The position numbers and the translations under genes are program-made. Positions 58,490 through 64,000 of a stretch of 64,000 nucleotides of DNA are shown here, piece after piece. Origin of the DNA: Mycobacteriales bacterium (GTDB taxonomy: Bacteria > Actinomycetota > Actinomycetes > BP-191); contig DASTMB010000084.1 of assembly GCA_035714365.1 (NCBI GenBank), forward strand, positions 1 to 64,000. Direction: 5' to 3'. The notes beneath the pieces are model-generated. The model was not told the origin of the DNA. It saw only the letters and a list, made by a program, of their open reading frames with translations, and did not search any database. The stretch's first letter is position 1. Each line of letters begins with the position of its first letter.

Positions 58490-58918
58490 GTGCCGGTTTT
58501 CCCGAGCGAGGAGTGGCTCGACGAGTTCGTCGAGAAGATCAACACGTCCGCCGAGTACGCCGACGCGGCGGCGACGTGGGAGGGCGACCTCGTCTTCGTG
58601 TACGAGAAGGAGCCGGACAAGAACGTCGACGAGGACGTCTACGCCTGGCTCGACCTGTGGCACGGCAAGTGCCGCGACGCCGCCCGCCTGGACGGCCCGG
58701 ACGACCCGCGCGCGCAGTCGGCGAAGTTCACGATCACCGCGCCGTACTCGCGCTGGAAGTCGGTGCTCAAGAAGGAGCTCGACCCGGTCAAGGGGATGAT
58801 GCAGGGCAAGATCAAGGTGAAGGGCGACCTGCCGACGATCGTGCGCTACGTCAAGGCGTCGAACGTCCTGGTCGACCTCACGACGACCGTCGACACGCAG
58901 TTCATCGACGAGGCCTGA
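58490..58918 (+). CDS. SCP2-like sterol/lipid carrier domain protein
   Basis: A 142-residue protein. It opens PVFPSEEWLDEFVEKINTSAEY, and contains WEGDLVFVYEKEP, APYSRWKSVLKKELDPVKGMMQGKIKVKGDLPTIVRY, which is the SCP2-type lipid-binding fold. Such proteins may carry acyl-CoAs. GTG start with ACGGAGGCG upstream, three bases after the dehydrogenase stop, so probably one operon with it and the second SCP2-like gene. Confidence 0.82.
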   Translation: MPVFPSEEWLDEFVEKINTSAEYADAAATWEGDLVFVYEKEPDKNVDEDVYAWLDLWHGKCRDAARLDGPDDPRAQSAKFTITAPYSRWKSVLKKELDPVKGMMQGKIKVKGDLPTIVRYVKASNVLVDLTTTVDTQFIDEA

Positions 58919-58923
58919 GCGCG

Positions 58924-59331
58924 TTGGCCGAGGTCGTCACCGGCGACGCCGACGGGCTCGCGGGGATGCTCGGCGCGCTGCTCGCGGCGGCGGTCGAGCA
59001 GCCGGCGAAGGCGGCGGTGCTGGACCGGATGCGCGGCACCGTGACCATCGTCGCGCCCGATGCCGAGGTGGCCGTCGGGCTGCGCTTCGGCAACGGCGTC
59101 TGCCGGGTGTCCGACGGCGCGATCCCCGGCTCGACCGTGCGGATCGAGATGCCGTCCGAGACGCTGCTCGGCTTCGCGTCGATCCCGCTGCTCTACGGCC
59201 TCCCGTCGGCGCTCACGCCGGAGGGGCGGGCGTTCACGCTCGCCGTCGCGAAGCGCGAGGTCCGCATCAGCGGGCTGGTCCGCCACCTCACGCTGGTCCG
59301 GCAGCTCAACACCCTGCTCTCGGTGGCGTGA
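58924..59331 (+). CDS. Second SCP2-like domain protein
   Basis: A 135-residue protein from TTG 58924. It has RMRGTVTIVAPDAEVAVGLRF, DGAIPGSTVRIEMPSETLLGF and a C-terminal AVAKREVRISGLVRHLTLVRQL, matching the SCP2 fold without clear cofactor residues. It is distinct from the preceding SCP2-like protein. The stop overlaps the start of the kinase-like gene (GTGA). The start is weakly supported. Confidence 0.72.
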   Translation: MAEVVTGDADGLAGMLGALLAAAVEQPAKAAVLDRMRGTVTIVAPDAEVAVGLRFGNGVCRVSDGAIPGSTVRIEMPSETLLGFASIPLLYGLPSALTPEGRAFTLAVAKREVRISGLVRHLTLVRQLNTLLSVA

Positions 59332-60092
59332 CCCCGGCGGCGCCGCCGGCGCGGGTGCTGGCGGCGTTCGGCTGCCCCGGCGACCCGGTGCCGCTCGCGG
59401 GCGGGCAGGGGGAGTGCTGGCGCGCCGGCGACGTCGTGCTCAAGCCCGCGCCCGACGACGCGGCGCTGCTCGCCTCGGTCATGGCCGACGTCGTGGAGAC
59501 GCCGGCGTTCCGCGTGGCGCGACCCGTCGCGTCGGCGGACGGGTGGGTGTGCGCCGGCTGGACCGCGTGGACGTTCGTGCCGGGCCGCCACCGCGACGAC
59601 CGGATCGCCGACGAGGTCGCGGTGTGCGACGCGTTCCACGCGGCGCTCGCGCACCTGCCGCGGCCGGCGTTCGAGACGTGGTCGCTGTACCGGCAGGCCG
59701 ACGCGGTCGCGTGGGGCGAGGCGGCGTACGACGGCGGCGGCCCGGGCGGGCCGCTGCTCGACCGGCTGGCGGCGTTGCGCGAGCCGGTCGGCCTGCCGGA
59801 CCAGCTCGTCCACGGCGACCTCGGCGGCAACGTGCTGTTCGCCGACGGCCTGCCGCCCGCCGTCATCGACCCGGCGCTGTACTGGCGGCCGGCCGCGTAC
59901 GCGCGGGCCGTCGTCGTCGCGGACGCCGTGACGTGGCGCGGCGCCGACCCCGCGGTGCTCGACCTCGCGCCGTTCGGCTGCGTGGTGCGGGCGGTGGCGT
60001 TCCGGGTGGCCGCGAGCGCCGGGCGCGGCGAGGGCCCGCGCCCGGCGCTGCTCCGTACCGTCGAGCTGCTGGAACGCCGTCAGGGGCAGTGA
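59328..60092 (+). CDS. APH-like kinase-fold protein (TIGR02569-like)
   Basis: A 254-residue protein of the aminoglycoside phosphotransferase fold. The nucleotide-binding half has PLAGGQGECWRAGDVVLKP (Lys in strand 3) and VMADVVETPAFRVARPV. The catalytic loop reads LVHGDLGGNVLFADG and the metal site AVIDPALYWRPA. This pattern matches a small actinobacterial family (TIGR02569). Substrate unknown. GTG overlaps the SCP2-like gene; its 3' end overlaps the convergent frameshifted gene by 13 bp. Confidence 0.82.
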   Translation: MTPAAPPARVLAAFGCPGDPVPLAGGQGECWRAGDVVLKPAPDDAALLASVMADVVETPAFRVARPVASADGWVCAGWTAWTFVPGRHRDDRIADEVAVCDAFHAALAHLPRPAFETWSLYRQADAVAWGEAAYDGGGPGGPLLDRLAALREPVGLPDQLVHGDLGGNVLFADGLPPAVIDPALYWRPAAYARAVVVADAVTWRGADPAVLDLAPFGCVVRAVAFRVAASAGRGEGPRPALLRTVELLERRQGQ

Positions 60093-60660
60093 CCGCTCGT
60101 CACGACCTCGACGCAGAGCGGCGGCAGGCTCCCGCCCGGCGGGATGCCGAGGACGTTGACGCCGAACAGCGGGCGGGACGGGTCGCCGTCGGTGTCGAGG
60201 ACCACACCGGCACGTAGGCCTCGCAGGTGCCGTCCAGTCCGACGAGGCAGGTCGATCCCGGCGGCGTCTCGACGCGCGTCTCGCCCGGGACGACGTTCGC
60301 CCCTACGGGCTCGTAGCAGACCGGGAAGACACCGGTCGCGCCGAGGTCCGGCACGCACTCGACCTCGGCGAATGCGCCCGGCGTCGCCCCGCCTGTCTCG
60401 GTCCGCACGCGCAGCGCCACGGAGCCGCCCGTGACCGCACTCGTGGCGCCGGGCGGCGTGTCGCTGAAGCAGACGCGGACCTCGCGGTACGTGCTGCCGG
60501 GCTCCGCCCCGACGACGAGGACGGCGGCCGTCACCGGCCACCCCAGCACCTCCACCCCGCCGGCGCAGGAACTGGCGGAGCCGGTGCCGGCGGACGCGGG
60601 CGGCAGGGCGGGGACGAGCAGCGCGGTTGCGGCGGCGGCGAGCAGGGCGCGGGTGCGCAT
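60080..60660 (-). pseudogene. Exported cysteine-containing protein with a frameshift
   Basis: From ATG 60660 a signal peptide (LLAAAATALLVPALPPASA) is followed by a beta-rich domain with six or more cysteines (SASSCAGGVEV, EVRVCFSDTP, EVECVPDLG, VFPVCYEPVG, STCLVGLDGTCEAYVPVW). At about 60200 the frame turns into Ser/Arg/Ala-rich nonsense, ending at 60100, while another frame continues as good protein: VLDTDGDPSRPLFGVNVLG ... LCVEVVTSGHC to a stop at 60080. One missing base near 60195-60215 would explain this. It may be a sequencing error or a true mutation. The intact-frame version is 186 residues. Confidence 0.7.
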
Positions 60661-60736
60661 GAGGACCTCCGGACGTAGGGGTGCCTGCTACACGTCCGGG
60701 CGAGGCGTTCCTTACGCGGCTCGTAGCATGAACGGC

Positions 60737-60982
60737 ATGACCGTCGACGCCGCCGCCGTCGAGCGCGCGCTCGACGAGATCCGCCCGCACCTGCACGGCG
60801 GCATCGAACTCGTCGCCATCGACGGCGACGTGGTGCGCGTGCGGATGCACGGCGAGTGCGCCGACTGCTCGTTGCAGCAGGTGACGTTGCGGACCGGTGT
60901 CGAACGCGTCGTCCGCGCCCGCGTCCCGGCCGTCGCCGCCGTCGTGGCCGACCCGGTCGCGGGAGGGGAGACCTGCCGATGA
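60737..60982 (+). CDS. NifU-like C-terminal domain protein
   Basis: An 81-residue (84 if ATG 60728 is used) NifU C-terminal domain, a scaffold or carrier for Fe-S clusters. ALDEIRPHLHGGIELVAIDGDVVRVRM leads to the CxxC motif in GECADCSLQQVTLRTGVERVV, where the two cysteines bind the cluster. No other Fe-S assembly genes are nearby. ATGA overlap with the next small gene. Confidence 0.85.
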   Translation: MTVDAAAVERALDEIRPHLHGGIELVAIDGDVVRVRMHGECADCSLQQVTLRTGVERVVRARVPAVAAVVADPVAGGETCR

Positions 60983-61209
60983 GGCTCGCGAGCCAGGCGC
61001 CGTTCCCGTACGTCCGCCCGGGGCGGGTCTGCTACATCGAGCAGACGGGCGAGCAGGTGGTCCAGATCACGACGATCGGCGACCTTCGGGAGGCGGTCGG
61101 CCGCGCCCGGGCGGGCGGGTCCCGGCTGCTCGCGGTCTGGCCGGGGGAGTGGCGTTCGGACCTGTTCCTGATCGACGACCTCGACGCGCTCGCGGCGAAC
61201 ATCGGCTAG
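60979..61209 (+). CDS. Small protein of unknown function coupled to the NifU-like gene
   Basis: A 76-residue cytoplasmic protein. LASQAPFPYVRPGRVCYIEQTG is followed by VVQITTIGDLREAVGRARAGGSR and LLAVWPGEWRSDLFLIDDLDAL. One cysteine. The reading frame is coupled to the NifU-like gene (ATGA) with GGGAGGGGAG upstream, which supports reality. I recognise no family. Its C-terminus overlaps the convergent kinase gene by 4 bp. Confidence 0.68.
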   Translation: MRLASQAPFPYVRPGRVCYIEQTGEQVVQITTIGDLREAVGRARAGGSRLLAVWPGEWRSDLFLIDDLDALAANIG

Positions 61210-62126
61210 CCGGTGCCCGCCCTGGCGGCGGCGTGCTCCAGCGTCTCGCGCAGGTACCGCAGCGAGTCGGCGTCGTCCTCGTCGCCCGGGTGCGGGCCGC
61301 GCAGCCGGATCGTGAACGACGCCACGTCCGCCGCGTCCCACCGGGCGCGGTAGAAGTCCAGCCGCGCCGGGTCGGGCGCCCGGCCGGTCAGCGACTCGTA
61401 CCGGTCGTGCGAGTCCAGCCACCACAGGTCGCGCTCGGGCGGCGCGAGCGCGACGGTGTCCCAGTCGACCAGGCGCGGGCCGGCGGGGGTGGCGAGGAGG
61501 TTGCCGGGGTGCGGCTCGCCGTGGGTCACGACCCAGTCGTCGCGCGGTGCGGGCGGCGTCGCGTCGATGCGTTCGAGCAGCCGCGTCACGAGGCCGGCAT
61601 GCGTCGCGAGCGTCTCGCGCGCGCCCTCCGCGAACGGCCCGCCGTCCCACCGCTCGTTCAGCGCGCGCAGCGCGGCGCGCACCGCGTCCGTCCCCGGCAC
61701 GGCAACCTCGTCCACGCGCGTGAACGACGGCGCCGGCGCGGTGTGCAGCGCGGCGAGGACGCGTTGCGCATCGTCCGGCGGCACCGGCTCCGGCAGCACG
61801 GTGAGGGCTGGGTACACGGCGACCGACCAGCGGTCGGCCAGCCGCCGGACCGGCTCGCCGACCGGCGCTACGACGGCGTCGACCGCCAGCGCGGCTGCCG
61901 TGCGCAACGCGGCCGACAGCCCGGCGAAGACCTCGTCGCGCGCCGAGCCCAGCCACGCCTTCTCGTCCAGGTCGTCGACGCTGACGAACCACGCGCCGTC
62001 GGCCAGCCAGTGGTACCCGCCGAAGCCGACCGGCAGGTACTCGAACGCCTCGACGGCCAGGCCCCACCCCGCTCGCAACGCTGCGGCGACGTCGCGCTCG
62101 TCCAGCCCCGGCGGGCGTGACTTCAT
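61206..62126 (-). CDS. APH-family phosphotransferase
   Basis: A 306-residue kinase-fold protein. The catalytic loop [16 protein letters not shown] and metal site [21 protein letters not shown] are typical of the spectinomycin/hydroxy-substrate APH branch (HGExHxGN). The N-terminal lobe has [23 protein letters not shown]. Intrinsic resistance cannot be claimed from this. It is divergent from the mutase gene with a 32-bp gap, which must contain both start regions. Confidence 0.86.
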   Translation of the reverse strand: MKSRPPGLDERDVAAALRAGWGLAVEAFEYLPVGFGGYHWLADGAWFVSVDDLDEKAWLGSARDEVFAGLSAALRTAAALAVDAVVAPVGEPVRRLADRWSVAVYPALTVLPEPVPPDDAQRVLAALHTAPAPSFTRVDEVAVPGTDAVRAALRALNERWDGGPFAEGARETLATHAGLVTRLLERIDATPPAPRDDWVVTHGEPHPGNLLATPAGPRLVDWDTVALAPPERDLWWLDSHDRYESLTGRAPDPARLDFYRARWDAADVASFTIRLRGPHPGDEDDADSLRYLRETLEHAAARAGTG

Positions 62127-62158
62127 GCGCCGATGATCCTCTCTGCGACACTCGACGC

Positions 62159-64000
62159 ATGCCCGACAAGCCCTGGGTGATGCGGACCTACGCCGGCCAC
62201 TCCAGCCCGGCCGAGTCGAACGCGCTGTACCGGCGCAACCTGGAGAAGGGCCAGACCGGCCTCTCCGTGGCGTTCGACCTGCCGACGCAGACCGGCTACG
62301 ACCCCGACGACGAGCTGGCGCGCGGCGAGGTCGGCAAGGTCGGCGTGCCGGTCAGCCACGCCGGCGACATGCGCGCGCTGTTCGACGGCATCCCGCTCGG
62401 CGAGATGAACACGTCGATGACGATCAACGCCACCGCGATGTGGCTGCTCGCGCTCTACCAGGTCGTCGCGGAGGAGCAGGGCGCGGACGTGAGCGCGCTC
62501 GCCGGGACGACGCAGAACGACATCGTCAAGGAGTACCTGTCGCGCGGGACGTACGTGTTCCCGCCCGGGCCGAGCCTGCGGCTGATCACCGACATGGTCG
62601 CCTACACCGTGACGGCGATGCCCCGGTGGAACCCGATCAACATCTGCTCGTACCACCTCCAGGAGGCGGGCGCGACGCCGGTGCAGGAGATCGCGTACGC
62701 GATGTGCACGGCGATCGCGGTGCTCGACGCGGTGCGCGACAGCGGGCAGGTGCCGCCGGAGCGGTTCGGCGACGTGGTGGCGCGGATCTCGTTCTTCGTC
62801 AACGCGGGCGTCCGCTTCGTCGAGGAGATGTGCAAGATGCGCGCGTTCGTCGCGCTGTGGGACGAGGTGACGCGCGAGCGGTACGGCGTCGCCGACCCGA
62901 AGCAACGCCGCTTCCGCTACGGCGTGCAGGTCAACTCGCTGGGGCTGACGGAGGCGCAGCCGGAGAACAACGTCCAGCGGATCGTGCTGGAGATGCTCGC
63001 GGTGACGCTGTCGAAGGACGCGCGGGCGCGCGCCATCCAGCTCCCGGCGTGGAACGAGGCGCTGGGCCTGCCGCGCCCGTGGGACCAGCAGTGGTCGCTG
63101 CGGCTCCAGCAGGTGCTGGCGTACGAGACCGACCTGCTGGAGTACGACGACCTGTTCACCGGCTCGGTCGTGGTCGAGGCGAAGGTCGCCGAGCTGGTCG
63201 CGGGCGCGAAGGCGGAGATCGACCGGGTGCAGGCGATGGGCGGCGCGGTCGAGGCCGTCGAGTACATGAAGGGCGCGCTCGTCGCCTCCCACGCCGAACG
63301 CCGCCGCCGCGTCGAGTCCGGCGACCTCACGGTCGTAGGGGTCAACAAGTTCACGACCACCGAGCCGAACCCGCTCCTCGCCGACCTCGACGCCGCGATC
63401 CTCACCGTCGACCCGGCGGTCGAGCACCGTGCCGTCCAGGCGATCGGCGCGTGGCGGGCGGCACGGGACGGGCAGGCCGTGGACGAGGCGTTGCGCGCGC
63501 TGCGCGACGCGGCGAAGACCGGCGCGAACCTCATGGGGCCGAGCCTCGCCGCCGCCCGCGCCGGGGTGACGACCGGCGAGTGGGCGGGGGCGTTGCGGGA
63601 GGTGTTCGGCGAGTACCGCGCGCCGACCGGCGTCTCGGCGGTCGCGCCCGGCGAGGCGGGGGAGGAGCTGGCGGCGGTCCGCGCGGAGGTGAAGGCGGCG
63701 GGCGAGGCGCTGGGCCGGCGGCTGAAGCTGCTCGTCGGCAAGCCCGGCCTGGACGGCCACAGCAACGGCGCCGAGCAGATCGCGGTGCGCGCCCGCGACG
63801 CCGGCTTCGAGGTCGTCTACCAGGGCATCCGGCTGACGCCCGCGCAGATCGTCGCGGCGGCGGTCGAGGAGGACGTCCACTGCGTCGGCCTGTCGATCCT
63901 CTCCGGCAGCCACCTGGAGCTCGTTCCGGACGTCGTGAACGGGCTGCGGGAGGCCGGGATGGGCGACGTCCCGGTCGTCGTCGGCGGGATCATCCCGGAG
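62159..64000 (+). CDS. meaA: Ethylmalonyl-CoA mutase (MeaA-like), truncated by the window
   Basis: The first 614 codons of an adenosylcobalamin-dependent acyl-CoA mutase; the stop lies beyond the window. The N-terminal barrel starts [21 protein letters not shown] and has [32 protein letters not shown] and [12 protein letters not shown], closely like MeaA/ethylmalonyl-CoA mutase rather than the two-subunit methylmalonyl-CoA mutase. The C-terminal B12 domain carries [13 protein letters not shown] (DxHxxG, base-off histidine) and [11 protein letters not shown] full family protein is about 650-670 residues, so roughly 40-60 residues are missing. Known role: ethylmalonyl-CoA to methylsuccinyl-CoA. 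Confidence 0.9.
   Translation, partial: MPDKPWVMRTYAGHSSPAESNALYRRNLEKGQTGLSVAFDLPTQTGYDPDDELARGEVGKVGVPVSHAGDMRALFDGIPLGEMNTSMTINATAMWLLALYQVVAEEQGADVSALAGTTQNDIVKEYLSRGTYVFPPGPSLRLITDMVAYTVTAMPRWNPINICSYHLQEAGATPVQEIAYAMCTAIAVLDAVRDSGQVPPERFGDVVARISFFVNAGVRFVEEMCKMRAFVALWDEVTRERYGVADPKQRRFRYGVQVNSLGLTEAQPENNVQRIVLEMLAVTLSKDARARAIQLPAWNEALGLPRPWDQQWSLRLQQVLAYETDLLEYDDLFTGSVVVEAKVAELVAGAKAEIDRVQAMGGAVEAVEYMKGALVASHAERRRRVESGDLTVVGVNKFTTTEPNPLLADLDAAILTVDPAVEHRAVQAIGAWRAARDGQAVDEALRALRDAAKTGANLMGPSLAAARAGVTTGEWAGALREVFGEYRAPTGVSAVAPGEAGEELAAVRAEVKAAGEALGRRLKLLVGKPGLDGHSNGAEQIAVRARDAGFEVVYQGIRLTPAQIVAAAVEEDVHCVGLSILSGSHLELVPDVVNGLREAGMGDVPVVVGGIIPE

Noticed and set aside
61206-62126. Antibiotic-resistance phosphotransferase
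   Set aside because: The APH fold is shared with many metabolic kinases; the sequence gives no specific link to a drug-modifying family.
61209-62158. Cobalamin riboswitch before the mutase
   Set aside because: The gap before meaA is only 32 bp, taken up by the divergent kinase start; there is no room for a riboswitch.

Overview
This window is chromosomal DNA from a very GC-rich, high-G+C Gram-positive bacterium (Actinomycetota). Codons end almost always in G or C, and GTG or TTG starts and 4-base stop/start overlaps (GTGA, ATGA) are common. The actinobacterial assignment rests on gene order. The blocks hpf / response regulator / secA / Rv3235-like and rho ... rpmE-prfA-prmC-tsaC-wecA-atp-DUF2550-pduO-murA follow the layout known from Mycobacterium and Streptomyces. 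I cannot name the genus. No rRNA, tRNA, CRISPR array, transposase or prophage was seen.

Layout. Bases 274-10510 hold ribosome hibernation (hpf), an orphan NarL-type regulator, a YcaQ-like glycosylase, secA, an Rv3235-like/LysM pair, and a small cluster with an excisionase-type HTH protein, a SAF-domain protein and a CpaE-like ATPase. Bases 10566-24634 are accessory metabolism: an exported beta-propeller protein, a split ACAD10/11-like module (acyl-CoA dehydrogenase, APH-type kinase, HAD), a wax ester/triacylglycerol synthase with a patatin lipase, exported proteins, pruA and tryptophan 2,3-dioxygenase. Rho follows, with a glutamine-rich repeat region. Between rho and rpmE, which are usually neighbours, about 9.7 kb is inserted: a RibD-like reductase, a complete-looking tad/cpa secretion operon without a pilin gene, and a HicAB toxin-antitoxin pair.

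Bases 36629-55418 are the conserved core: rpmE, prfA, prmC, tsaC, a low-molecular-weight phosphatase, glyA, wecA, the F1Fo ATP synthase operon, DUF2550, pduO and murA. A Rex-type operator lies upstream of the atp genes. The epsilon subunit gene atpC is cut off from atpD by three opposite-strand genes and has its own likely promoter.

Bases 55375-64000 carry a lysozyme/membrane-protein pair, a 3-hydroxybutyryl-CoA dehydrogenase, two SCP2-like proteins, two APH-like kinases, a frameshifted exported protein, a NifU-like protein and the first 614 codons of an ethylmalonyl-CoA mutase (meaA/ecm). PduO, the mutase and the hydroxybutyryl-CoA dehydrogenase together suggest adenosylcobalamin-dependent C4/C5 acyl-CoA metabolism. 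With the WS/DGAT, patatin and ACAD genes, lipid and acyl-CoA turnover is the main metabolic theme.
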